64,000 nt of DNA from Halorubrum sp. BV1 (GTDB lineage: Archaea > Halobacteriota > Halobacteria > Halobacteriales > Haloferacaceae). Made by a program: the position numbers and the translations under genes. The notes under the pieces were generated by a model, which saw nothing but the letters and a program-made list of their open reading frames with translations, did no database searches and was not told the DNA's origin. This document shows, piece by piece, positions 25,949 to 35,900 of the stretch. Each line of letters starts with the position of its first letter. Position 1 is the first letter of the stretch. The stretch is taken from NCBI RefSeq assembly GCF_000746205.1, contig NZ_JQKV01000005.1, positions 62,001-126,000 of the forward strand, given 5' to 3'.

Positions 25949-27685
25949 ATGAAACAACGAGAGCTCTCCGTGCTAATGGCCGCCCTGTTCGTGACGAGCC
26001 TAGTCACCGGTCTCGTTACTGCAAGCCCGCCACGGCCAGGCACGGAGGGGAATGGGCTCACAGAGAATGAATCAGCGACGCTGTGGTCTCGCGACGCGGA
26101 CAACTACATCAGCCAGGAGGAGTACCAGCAGCGATACGGCGAGAGCCGGACCGCGATGCACCAACTCGCAAACGGGACGGACATCACGTTCACGCGCCCG
26201 ACGACGACAGCTGCAACGTGGACGCGAAACGACTTCGCTGATCTCGAAGCCGGTGGGTCGGATACGTCCGTGCATCCGCGCCACGCGTCGCTCGAAGACG
26301 GGGTGTTCATCGAGGACGCCCACGCCACGGTATTCGCAGTGCAGCCGTCGACGCGAGGTCACTTGGAGTCGGGTGAATCCCCGCTCTATATCGCGCCGAA
26401 CGGCACGATGCGGGGGTTCGTGGACTATCGTGTTCGCGTCCCGAACGGAAGCTCTTCAGGGAACACGACCATCGAGTGGTCGCTCACGAGCAGCGAAGTC
26501 GAGGAGGTTCGGTTGCAGAAGGACGGCGAAACCATCGTCGAGCGCGACGGCTCGCACACGCCGGCCCTTGATTACCAGATCGAGGATGACTGGAGTACAA
26601 ACCTCACGCTCGAAGCCGAGATCAGCGTCCGGTTGAAGAAGACCACGCGAATCGACCGAGGCGACGAGACCGATGTCGAGATCACGTATCGTACCGAGTC
26701 GCTCAACGTCTCGGATTCGATCGCCGTCGAGATCTACGACCTCTCGGCGTACCCCTACTACGCCGAGTATCCCAATGGTGACGCCGGTGTGGCTATCTTC
26801 CAGTCCAGACCGTGGCAAGGGTACACGCTCACGGAGAACGGAAGCGCACGAGTGCGTGGCGTCTGGCGGTTCTACACCGCTCGGAACACCAACTGGGATA
26901 CACTCGTCAGGTCGAATCGGACTGACAGCGCCACCGTCGAGTCGGATGCGATTCCAGTCTATGTTCACGCGTACCCGTCGCGAATCGGCCCGCGTGCCGA
27001 ACCAGTTCGCGATGGCCCAGAGATCATCGACACCTGGGGCACTGACCGACCGTCTCCGGACGGCACGCTCGGCGAGGACATCAACATCGACATCGTCAAC
27101 CAGTCGTACACGACGACGTACGGTGTTGCGGTTCGCGCGGAGAACGTCGACCGCGACGCGCTCCAGGTGGCGGGGATCGTGCGGGGTGTGAACGCCTCGA
27201 TTGTGGCACCTGACGCTGGCTCAGAGCGGCAGCTCCGGCGCAGTAATCTGACTGTTGAGGTGCTCCAGCAGAACGAAAGCCAGGCCACACTCCGCATCGA
27301 GCTCCGGGATAACGAGACCGGCGCACCAATCGTGCTCAGCGATCCCGACCGACGATATCCAATCGGCGGGAACACTCGCAACGGCTACATCACCGTCGCG
27401 GAGCAACGCGTCGAGACCAACGCCTCCGGGGTGGCGATCGTGACGATCGACGAGCCGGGCATCTACACGGCTCGGTATCACCCAGGCTCGTGGCTCGGGC
27501 ACGACCCCGCATATGTGAGTGCGACGGCTACTGCTCGCTGGCATCCGCTCGGCACCATCGACGGCTGGTTCGCGTTCATTTTCGAGGTGGGCTGGCAGCT
27601 CATCCCGTTCTTCGTGATGTTCTACGCTGGCAAGCGACTTCTCCGAATGCTCGGTCCAGAAGACATCTTCCAGCGAAACCCATAG
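25949..27685 (+). CDS. Large secreted surface protein with C-terminal membrane anchor
   Basis: 578-residue protein. A signal peptide (LSVLMAALFVTSLVTGLVTA) is followed by about 500 residues of predicted beta-rich, Asn/Thr-rich ectodomain with many N-glycosylation sequons (NGTDITF, NTTIEW, NLTLE, NVSDS, NRTDS, NASIV). A membrane helix lies near the end (FEVGWQLIPFFVMFYAGKRLL). GVAIVTIDEPGIYTARYHPGSW resembles an Ig-like strand pair near the C-terminus. This topology suits a cell-surface component of a DNA-transfer or attachment apparatus. No named family is recognised. Translation is tightly linked to its neighbours (3 bases to the lipoprotein gene). Confidence 0.82.
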   Translation: MKQRELSVLMAALFVTSLVTGLVTASPPRPGTEGNGLTENESATLWSRDADNYISQEEYQQRYGESRTAMHQLANGTDITFTRPTTTAATWTRNDFADLEAGGSDTSVHPRHASLEDGVFIEDAHATVFAVQPSTRGHLESGESPLYIAPNGTMRGFVDYRVRVPNGSSSGNTTIEWSLTSSEVEEVRLQKDGETIVERDGSHTPALDYQIEDDWSTNLTLEAEISVRLKKTTRIDRGDETDVEITYRTESLNVSDSIAVEIYDLSAYPYYAEYPNGDAGVAIFQSRPWQGYTLTENGSARVRGVWRFYTARNTNWDTLVRSNRTDSATVESDAIPVYVHAYPSRIGPRAEPVRDGPEIIDTWGTDRPSPDGTLGEDINIDIVNQSYTTTYGVAVRAENVDRDALQVAGIVRGVNASIVAPDAGSERQLRRSNLTVEVLQQNESQATLRIELRDNETGAPIVLSDPDRRYPIGGNTRNGYITVAEQRVETNASGVAIVTIDEPGIYTARYHPGSWLGHDPAYVSATATARWHPLGTIDGWFAFIFEVGWQLIPFFVMFYAGKRLLRMLGPEDIFQRNP

Positions 27686-27688
27686 CCC

Positions 27689-28525
27689 ATGACTCAAAAC
27701 CATCCACACATCAGTCGGCGAACCGCCCTCCGAACAGTCGCAGGTGCTGCGCTCGTAAGCGTCGCTGGCTGTCTGAACGACAATGGCGGCTCTGGGACGC
27801 CTGGTGACGGAACGACCTCTCCAGATGGCAAAGGCCCACTCACGCGTATTACTATTGAGGGGACAACACTCGTCGTCGAACTCTCCGAAGAGGCCGACGT
27901 CGACCAAGTCAACCTCATCCAGCCGAACGGCGAGCTATTCGGGAAGCGTGACGTAGCCGCAGGTGCTCAGCAGGTCTCATTCGAGATTGGCACCGCGTAT
28001 GCGCCCGGTGAGTACCGGATTGTCGCACTGAAGGGCGAGGAGACAGTAGTTGAGACCACGACTGAACTCCGTCCAGAGATGCAGATACAGGATGTTGGAC
28101 TCTATCGGAATAATCCAGATAAACCGTGGGACGAAGTCTATGGTGAGAGCGAGACTGACCGGATCAAGAATGGCGAGGCATTCGTCACGGTAGAGAACAC
28201 AGGAAGTGGTCCGGAAGCGATAACTGAACTAATCTTCTCCGGGGACGTTCCCAATCCAATTGAGAACCCCAGAGGCAGTGGAATGCACGAAATAGACCGG
28301 GTAGTAGTCTCCCCTGGCGAGACGGCCGACCTGTTCAGTAATTCGTTCCCGTTCGGTTCCGAGAGTGAGGACGGAATGGGGTGTTCCCCAGATGGTAACA
28401 GCGGGCAGTTCACGGTTATCGTCGAGACTCAAGTCAGTGGCAATCGGGTCACGAGTACCTACGATGTCCAGTATTCCGGGTCTGATGAGATGACTGACTG
28501 TGAGGTCACGATCACGGAGGCCTGA
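27689..28525 (+). CDS. Secreted lipoprotein, Tat-type
   Basis: 278-residue protein with twin arginine (ISRRTALRTV) and lipobox (VSVAGCLND), so it is exported folded and lipid-anchored. The mature part begins with a Gly/Ser/Thr linker and continues as beta-sandwich-like sequence (ITIEGTTLVVELSEEADVDQ; QQVSFEIGTAYAPGEYRIVA) and a second beta domain with a cysteine pair (GCSPDGN and TDCEVTI). It is located between the surface protein and the VirB6-like channel, two bases before the latter. Probably an extracellular element of the transfer machine; function otherwise unknown. Confidence 0.82.
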   Translation: MTQNHPHISRRTALRTVAGAALVSVAGCLNDNGGSGTPGDGTTSPDGKGPLTRITIEGTTLVVELSEEADVDQVNLIQPNGELFGKRDVAAGAQQVSFEIGTAYAPGEYRIVALKGEETVVETTTELRPEMQIQDVGLYRNNPDKPWDEVYGESETDRIKNGEAFVTVENTGSGPEAITELIFSGDVPNPIENPRGSGMHEIDRVVVSPGETADLFSNSFPFGSESEDGMGCSPDGNSGQFTVIVETQVSGNRVTSTYDVQYSGSDEMTDCEVTITEA

Positions 28526-28527
28526 CG

Positions 28528-29643
28528 ATGGTTGATCTCATTGACGTCGTCCTTGAGGGTATCAAAGGCGTCGTTGATTGGTTCATCGGGCTGTTCATGG
28601 ACGGTCTCAGGTCGGGGTATGAGACTCTGACTGAGGAGATGTTCGGAACCCCGACCCCAGAGACGAACGGAGCATTTGTCTTCGGTGAACCAACCAACGC
28701 ACCCTGGCCAGCGATTCACGATGCTCTCATCGGCGGCGAAATTATGCTGATTGCCCTTTTGCTCCTTGTGATGAGTGTTCAGGGTCGTCACACGGTTCGG
28801 ATCTTCAATATTGGAAGTACCTACGAAGCCCGAAAAACGAAGAAGACGGCCTGGGTCGGGGCCTTTCTAATCATTACGTGGTATTGGGTTGGAACTCTTA
28901 CGCTCTACCTCGTCGACGGGTTCACTATTGCACTGATGCCGGAGCTTTCCTCCGTAGCCTCGGCAATGCTTCAGTTCTTGGGTGCAGCCATCACAAACCC
29001 AGGGCTGGGGCTATTGTTCGCCGTGATTGGTGGAATCTCAATGTGGGCGTTGGAGGCGCTGTTCTACATCCGGATGATTCTGCTGTATGTCTACCTGTAC
29101 GGAATGCCGATTGCATTTGCACTAGCCTACGGAAATATTCCGGTCGTATCCGATATCGCGATGGGGTTCTGCAAACGGTTTGTCCCGTTGGCTGTCCTCC
29201 CGCTCCCAGCAGCGATGGTCCTCAAGGGGTACGATTTGATCTACGGCGGTGGAACGCTCACACCCGGAACAGCGTTCCTCAAATATCTCGTCGCAGCGTC
29301 CCTCCCACTGGTCGCCCTCTATATCACCTGGAAGACGTTCAAATACGCGACGCCGTTGACGGCCAAAGTCGTCGGCGGTGCAACGAAAGGCGCAGCACTC
29401 GTAGGCGGTGTCGCCGCTGGAGCCTACGTCGGTGGCGCCGGCGTCGCGACGACCGCCGCCCGATGGGGGCCGAAAGCCGCCGCCGGCCACGCCGTCGCAC
29501 AAAAAGCAGCCGCCCGCGGTGGACATGGAGGAAATGATGGCGGCACGCCGTCGTACCGTCGAACAGAGAATGACCCAGGTGGAGCGACAGCGGAATCGGC
29601 GAGTGCCGACCGTGGGATGGAGTTTGATCGAGGAATCCACTAA
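28528..29643 (+). CDS. Polytopic inner channel protein, VirB6/TrbL-like
   Basis: 371-residue membrane protein with seven or eight helices. An amphipathic start (MVDLIDVVLEGIKGVVDWFI) is followed by core helices (IMLIALLLLVMSVQG, AWVGAFLIITWYWVG, LLFAVIGGISMWALEALFY, MILLYVYLYGMPIAFALAYG), and then a long Gly/Ala-rich hydrophobic stretch (VGGATKGAALVGGVAAGAYV) and an acidic, disordered tail. The pattern of a central helix bundle with a low-complexity Ala/Gly tail is the topology of VirB6/TrbL conjugation channel proteins. Identity rests on topology and on the VirB4-like ATPase two genes downstream, not on sequence motifs. Confidence 0.75.
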   Translation: MVDLIDVVLEGIKGVVDWFIGLFMDGLRSGYETLTEEMFGTPTPETNGAFVFGEPTNAPWPAIHDALIGGEIMLIALLLLVMSVQGRHTVRIFNIGSTYEARKTKKTAWVGAFLIITWYWVGTLTLYLVDGFTIALMPELSSVASAMLQFLGAAITNPGLGLLFAVIGGISMWALEALFYIRMILLYVYLYGMPIAFALAYGNIPVVSDIAMGFCKRFVPLAVLPLPAAMVLKGYDLIYGGGTLTPGTAFLKYLVAASLPLVALYITWKTFKYATPLTAKVVGGATKGAALVGGVAAGAYVGGAGVATTAARWGPKAAAGHAVAQKAAARGGHGGNDGGTPSYRRTENDPGGATAESASADRGMEFDRGIH

Positions 29644-29645
29644 CA

Positions 29646-30767
29646 ATGTCAGCAGATCAAGACGCGGCCGCACGGCGCATCATGGATCAGTTCGGTGAGG
29701 AGAGTCGCATCCCGTATCTCAATATCGAGGAAGGGGACGTCGGTATGCTCATCGCCTTCCCCATTATTGGGCTGTTTATCGCTGGCCTCACCGGGATCGA
29801 GTCGCTTGCCCTCCCGTTCGTTGCTGGCGGGCTTGGCTTTGGCGTTGCCGTCATCTACGTCTCACCAACCCACCTGAACGCTTGGACGTGGACGAAAGAT
29901 GTCTATCGGTACCTCAAACGACCTCAGGTCACGTTCAGTGCGCCCGCCGAAGCCGACACGAGTACCAACGAGTCAGAGCGGAACGAAGGCGGACTCGCGA
30001 ACTACACGCCGTTCAAGCCGGACGAGCGAACGCAGGATCTCACCAACATCAAGCGAGCGTGGCCAGGCGCTGGTGCCATCCAGCGTGAAGACGGCGCGAT
30101 GGAGGCGTTCATCGAGATCGATCCGGCCAACATGGACTTCGCGATGTCCGACGACTGGGCACAGCTCCAGGACGCTGGCGAAGAGTTCGCCAACAAAGAG
30201 CTGGACTCGAAGCTCAAACTCCACGCCACAACCCGTTCATTTCCGGTGGAGCAGATCACCGAGACCATCGAAGATCGGCTCACGGACGAAGACGTCACGG
30301 AGAACCCGATTTTCCGGGAACTCCTCGAAGAGTACCGGGAGACACGGCCGAAGGAGATGCGCGACCGGGGCATTCAGCAGGTCCGGTACTACATCGGCGT
30401 TGAAGTCAGCCCGATAGAAGTGTACGACCGCTTCCGCGACGAGGGCACCCCCGCAGAGAAGCTGACGCAGTTCCCCGTCATCGGGTTCCTGTTCAACCCG
30501 TTCGTCACCCGCCGCGAGGACCTTACTGACGTCGAGCGCCGCGCGCAGATGTTCGAGAAGCTCGACAGTCGGGTGAACGACGTTCGATCCGAGTTCATCC
30601 AGCAGGCGTCGGGGTGGTCCGCACGCAGGCTCAGCACGGTCGAGCTGTTCGTTCTGAATATGGACTTCTGGAACGGTCGCGAACATGACTACGACGAGGC
30701 GGAACGTGTCGTTCGCGACCAATCGATCATCGGCCACTCGCGCCGGGAGGACCCACACGATGCGTAA
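29646..30767 (+). CDS. Membrane-linked protein, PrgI/VirB3-like head with a VirB4-associated domain
   Basis: 373-residue protein. Two closely spaced helices near the N-terminus (GMLIAFPIIGLFIAGLTGI, LALPFVAGGLGFGVAVIYV) with the short polar lead NIEEGDVG resemble PrgI/VirB3 proteins. A cytoplasmic domain follows (residues 110-373: FKPDERTQDLTNIKRAWPGA; GAMEAFIEIDPANMDFAMSD; QVRYYIGVEVSPIEVYDRF) that looks like the N-terminal region of VirB4-type ATPases. Here it is encoded separately from the motor. The stop lies inside the VirB4-like start region (8-base overlap), so the two products are made together and probably form one complex. Confidence 0.78.
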   Translation: MSADQDAAARRIMDQFGEESRIPYLNIEEGDVGMLIAFPIIGLFIAGLTGIESLALPFVAGGLGFGVAVIYVSPTHLNAWTWTKDVYRYLKRPQVTFSAPAEADTSTNESERNEGGLANYTPFKPDERTQDLTNIKRAWPGAGAIQREDGAMEAFIEIDPANMDFAMSDDWAQLQDAGEEFANKELDSKLKLHATTRSFPVEQITETIEDRLTDEDVTENPIFRELLEEYRETRPKEMRDRGIQQVRYYIGVEVSPIEVYDRFRDEGTPAEKLTQFPVIGFLFNPFVTRREDLTDVERRAQMFEKLDSRVNDVRSEFIQQASGWSARRLSTVELFVLNMDFWNGREHDYDEAERVVRDQSIIGHSRREDPHDA

Positions 30768-32967
30768 TGTGATCCTCCAGACCGGTGGTGGTGCGCTTGG
30801 CTCCGTCGCCGGGTGGCTCCAGAATCTGACGCCAGCAGAGAGTACAGTGCTTGCCCTTGCAGCGGGTCTCGGCCTTGGCGTCGGCAGTAAGTACCTCTGG
30901 GACCGCTTCACTGCGGATGATGAACCAGACGTGGACTTTACCGATGTCCTCAACGAGGAGACACTCGAAGAAGGCGAGGCCGAACGCAAGCTTCTCGACG
31001 ACATCTCCGAGTCGCACAAGACCGTCACCGCGCCCGGAGCTGTCGAGTGGGAAACGCGAGCCGCACGGGTCGGCGAACAGTGGACGACGACACTCTACAT
31101 CGCTAACTATGCCGACTATCCCAACGACGGGTATCTGAGCGACCTCTTCGAGATGACCGACGTCCAGTTCGATCTGACGGCCCACATCACGCCGAAGAAT
31201 CAGGAGCGGGCCCGGAACGAACTGCAAGACATCGCGGACGACCTCCAGGTCGATGCTGACCTCGAACAGAGTATTCGGAGCGCCTATCTCCAAGAGCGCG
31301 CCAACGAGGCCGCAGCGACGTACAAGGCCGTCGAGAACGGCGCGAACGTCTTCGACCAAGGGATGTTCATCACGGTTAGAGCCGACGAGAAAGACAAGCT
31401 CAGAGATGCCGTCCAGACGGTCAAGAGCGCGCTCCGCGACGACCCGGCGAACCTCACGCCGAAGACGGCTATCTGTCGGCAGGATCTCGCTCTCCAGTCC
31501 GCCGCGCCCATCGGTGACAACGAGTTCGGGCGGACGTCGATCGCGCTCGGCGGCGCCGTCGGGGCGTTACTCTCCTCGCCGCACAACGCGACGATTCTCG
31601 AGGAGGGCGGCGTCGAGTTCGGGATTCACAAAGACAATCAAAGCCCCGTGGTCATCGACCCGTTCGCCCGGGACAACGGGTACGCGATGTTCACCGTCGG
31701 CGACACGGGGTCGGGGAAGTCGTTCAGTTCGAAGCAGAACTTCATCCGCTCCATCGAGCAGAGCAAGGATCGCATCGGCATCATCCTCGAACCGCTGAAC
31801 AACTGGGCTGGTGTCTCGGAAGCCCTCGACGCCAAACGAATCACGGTTGGCGGGACGCTCGGTCTCAACCCCTTGGAAATCCGCGAGACGCCCGAGCACG
31901 TCCAGCGAGCGATGGGTGAGGACGCCAGTCCGTTCAACGAGAAACTCGACGACGCGATGAGCTTCCTCACGAACTTCTTCGCCCTCCGGGGTATCTCACT
32001 GGGAGATCGGCGCACCACGCTCGAACTCGCCCTCAAACGTGCCTACCAGCGCAACGGGATCACCGACGACATCTCGACGCACAGCAATTCGAGTCCGACC
32101 ATCCGCGAGATGATGGACGTCTTCGAGGATATGGTCGACGACCCCGAGGAGTTCGTCGTCCGGTCCGACGAGGAGGCCGGGAAGATCAAGGAGGACGCGA
32201 CGTGGCTCCTCGATCAGCTCCGCCCCTTCGAGGACGACGGTCGCCACGCCAATCTCGGCCAGGAGTCCGACTTCGACATCCGGGACGAGAAGGTCATCTA
32301 CCTCGACCTCGCCCAGCAGGAGGGCAGCGTCGACAGCAGCACGGCACTGACGATGCAGCTGCTCATATCGCTGGTGTACGAACGGGCGAAGGTTTCGGAG
32401 AAGGAGGTCGTGTTCTACATCGACGAAGCGCGCTACATCATGCAAGACGCTGCGAGTCTGGCGTTCCTCGAAACGGTGTTCCGGCACCACCGCCACCACG
32501 ACCTCTCGATTCGGCTGGTCACCCAAACCGTCGACGAGTTCTTCGAGCACGCCGAAAGCGAGGCGATTCTGGATCAGTGTGCGGTCAAGCAGTTCCACCG
32601 CCTCGACGGGATGGATGATGAGTGGGCCGACGAGTTCGGGCTGAACTACGCCCAGATGCGGTTCGTCCAAGACGCCGTCCCCGGCAACGAGGACGCCGGC
32701 TTCTCCGAGGCGTTGGTGGGGGTCGACGGCGAATGGCGTGGGATCCAGGTCAAAGCGATGCCCAAGGAGAAGCAGGTCATCGACTTCGAGCCAACCGAGC
32801 AACGGCGAGACTCACTCCCCGGGACTGGCGAGAATGCTGTAGACGCGGACGTGCAGGCGTTCCAAGACGATATTGAAAGCCGAGCGACCGACAACGGACA
32901 ACACACACCTGAGCAGACGCCAGCAGAGACTGATGGTGGCGCAGCGGGAGGTGACGAGGATGCGTGA
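30760..32967 (+). CDS. VirB4/TraC-like secretion ATPase
   Basis: 735-residue ATPase. A hydrophobic N-terminal segment (STVLALAAGLGLGVGSKYLW) may attach it to the membrane. The Walker A is FTVGDTGSGKSFSSKQ near residue 313, Walker B is EVVFYIDEARYIMQDA near 550, and the downstream sensor region is LSIRLVTQTVDEFFEHAESE. FHRLDGMDDEWADEFGLN near 620 is typical of VirB4/TraC-like motors. The ATG at 30760 is chosen because it overlaps the preceding gene by 8 bases; an alternative start at 30685 lies well inside that gene. The tail (EQTPAETDGGAAGGDE) is acidic and disordered. It should power assembly or substrate transfer in the membrane complex. Confidence 0.9.
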   Translation: MRNVILQTGGGALGSVAGWLQNLTPAESTVLALAAGLGLGVGSKYLWDRFTADDEPDVDFTDVLNEETLEEGEAERKLLDDISESHKTVTAPGAVEWETRAARVGEQWTTTLYIANYADYPNDGYLSDLFEMTDVQFDLTAHITPKNQERARNELQDIADDLQVDADLEQSIRSAYLQERANEAAATYKAVENGANVFDQGMFITVRADEKDKLRDAVQTVKSALRDDPANLTPKTAICRQDLALQSAAPIGDNEFGRTSIALGGAVGALLSSPHNATILEEGGVEFGIHKDNQSPVVIDPFARDNGYAMFTVGDTGSGKSFSSKQNFIRSIEQSKDRIGIILEPLNNWAGVSEALDAKRITVGGTLGLNPLEIRETPEHVQRAMGEDASPFNEKLDDAMSFLTNFFALRGISLGDRRTTLELALKRAYQRNGITDDISTHSNSSPTIREMMDVFEDMVDDPEEFVVRSDEEAGKIKEDATWLLDQLRPFEDDGRHANLGQESDFDIRDEKVIYLDLAQQEGSVDSSTALTMQLLISLVYERAKVSEKEVVFYIDEARYIMQDAASLAFLETVFRHHRHHDLSIRLVTQTVDEFFEHAESEAILDQCAVKQFHRLDGMDDEWADEFGLNYAQMRFVQDAVPGNEDAGFSEALVGVDGEWRGIQVKAMPKEKQVIDFEPTEQRRDSLPGTGENAVDADVQAFQDDIESRATDNGQHTPEQTPAETDGGAAGGDEDA

Positions 32968-35900
32968 GTACCTTCGCGTGACGCCAACCTCCGAACGCCT
33001 CAATCCGGAGCGTCTGCCGCAGGCACTGGAAAGTCTTCACAAACTGACCTCAGCGGACTCAGCAGGGCTAGTTGACAAACTCAATCCGCTACATAGCGAC
33101 ACACCGCTACGATTCGAATTCCTCGCTCTCAGCGAAGGGGCGGATGACCCCGTCGAATTCTACTACGGTGCCGACGACCATCTGGATACCCTTGAGAAAC
33201 GGCTCCGGTCGGTCTATCCCGAGACGTTCGACATCGAGCGTACCGAGGTCGACATCGCATCCCGACTCGTACAGCCTGTCGAATTCGACCGCGAGACATT
33301 CGTCGAGCACTATGAGTCGGGTGAACTCACGTACGAGTTCGGCCCTGACGAGCAATACGAGTGTGGCACTGACGACAACAGTCAAGCGGGGCCAGGGGAC
33401 GCCGAATCAGTCGCGGATGGAGGAACGGTCAGCGACCAGTTTCCCGACCACTTCATCGAGATCGGCGATACTGCCCTCGAACTCGCCCCACCAGATGCGA
33501 TTCCCGAGGATGAGCCACTCACGACGCTTGCCAAACCAACGGTAACATCAGAAGGGACGATACTCGCCCGGCCAACGACCGAATCCGTCTCCCCACCCGG
33601 CGTACGGTGGCAAGGGTCGGCGACTCGGAAGCAAGACTGGATGACCTCACTCTCGCCATTTACTGCTGACGACGAAGCAGAACTCCCAACCGTCGATCAG
33701 CCAGGTGGTGCGCTCGCGTCGCTTGTCGACCACCTGATGGAGGCGACAGCACCAGTAGCGTTCCAGGCCGTCTTCCAGCGACGCGAGAGCTGGCAGTCCG
33801 ATGCCGACCTTCGCAAGGAGGACGTCATCGACGGCCGAGACACACTCGCTCAGGAGATTATTGGCTCCCTTTTCGAACTCGACGATCAGTCGGAGAGCCG
33901 GGACAGAAACCAGCTGAGCGACGCCGTTGCAAAACGTGTCGCGGCAATCGAGGCGAAAAATCCGAAGCGGTCGTTCACCGCGAACATCCGAGCGATCGGG
34001 ATTCCGTCCGGGGACGACGGTCGCGATGATCTCGATGATCGGATGCAATCACTTGTCCCGGTATTCGACCCGCTTGACGGACCGTACTACGAGGTTGCGG
34101 CCGAACGGGTACGCGACAGCGGCTTCCGGGCAGCCACGAAAGAACGGAACGCACGAGCGGCGCTGCAGCGGCTCTTGGATCGTGAGATCACGACCGGCCG
34201 TGGGACGACCCGACCCGAGTTCGTCCTGAGTGGCCGAGAACTCGCGAATTTCGTACTCGTGCCCTCCTCGGAACAGCTGACTGTCGAGGGGGCACGTGGG
34301 ACGCGTGCGGAACAGCAGAGTCGGAATCCATTGCCACGCCCCCACCAGGACCTCATGAGTGAATTCCGCGACGGGATGGCAATCGGGTATGCCCTCGACG
34401 ACACCGGCGAGGCCGAAGACGAGCCGACACACATTCCACCCGGACTGCTGCCCACTCATTACGGCCGGTTCGGAACAACCGGCTCTGGGAAGTCGAAAGC
34501 CCTCATCAACGATATGCTATCGCTGTACGCCAACACCGAGGGGCCGACGATCCTCATCATCCCGAAGAACGACGACATGGCCCAGAATTATATGCGGGCT
34601 CACGCGCGTCGGTTCGGAATGACCGACCTCCAAGAGAACGTCGTCCACTTCCCGATCCCGGACGTCCTCCCCGGGTTCTCGTTTTTCGATCTCGAACCGT
34701 CGATGGAGAGCGGACGGCGCCGCGAAGACGCCGTCCAACGGAAGGCCGACCACTACGAAGAGATTTTGAAGCTCGTGATGGGAACCGACCGCTACGAGCG
34801 GGCGACTGTGGCCCCAACTCTCATCAAGACACTCATCAAGACACTGTTCGACGAGGAATACGGGCGTGAGAACGGGCTCTACCGAGCGTCGACGGACTAC
34901 TTCGCCCACCGACAGCTCGAACACGTCGTCGACCAGCTCTGGGAGGCCGGGCCACCGAACGAGAACATCGGCGACGCCCCACGGTCGAGCGACGAGGAAG
35001 TCACCCGGACGATTCGACGGCAGCTCCAGTTAGATTCGAACACCTTCGCGAACGTGATGGGCGGTGTCGGAAACCGTCTCGCCTACATCTCACAGGATAC
35101 GCACCTGCGGCAGATCTTCAATAATACCGAGAACCAGTTCGACTTTCGGGATGTCCTCGACGAGGATACGGTCATCCTCTTCGACCTCGGCGACCTCCGC
35201 GACGACGCCGCCCGGATCATGACCGGTGTGATCCTGACCAATCTCGATGCAGCTCTCAAGGACCGCAAACAGGCCCTCCCCCAGCACTCGGACGACTACG
35301 TCGTGAACTTGCTCGTCGACGAGGCAGCATCGGTCGTGGTCTCCGACATCATGAATGATCTCCTCGAGAAAGGCCGGGGATTCCGGCTCTCTGTTGGTCT
35401 GTCGATGCAGTTCCCCGAACAGATGGAGGCTGAAGGTGGGCGGAAGATCTACCTGAATGCTCTGAACAACATCGGCAGTTCACTCATCGGGAAAATCAAC
35501 GTCGACCGGGAACTGGCGCGAGCGATGGCCCACGAAGAGATGGACCCCGCGGATTTCGCCAATCGGATTCGTTCGTTGCCACGAGGGGAGTGGATCGCCA
35601 GCCTGCCAAGCCCGACGTTCGGTGAAACGGGGCCGTATCCGTTCAGTCTCGAACCACTCCCGATTCCACCGGGCCACCCCGAGAGCGAATCCCCGCTCAC
35701 AGAGCGTGAAGAGGAGCAGTTCACTGAGACACTCTCCTCGATGCACGAGGACATCAATGACGAACACGGTGTGCCGGCTGAGCCAGACACTTCAACAACG
35801 AGCACACCTGCCGACGGACACGAGGTGCTCGATATCGCGAGCGACGACCTGGACGTCGCGATTGCGAACGTGGTTCGGAGTCTGCAGCTTCGAGAGGGCT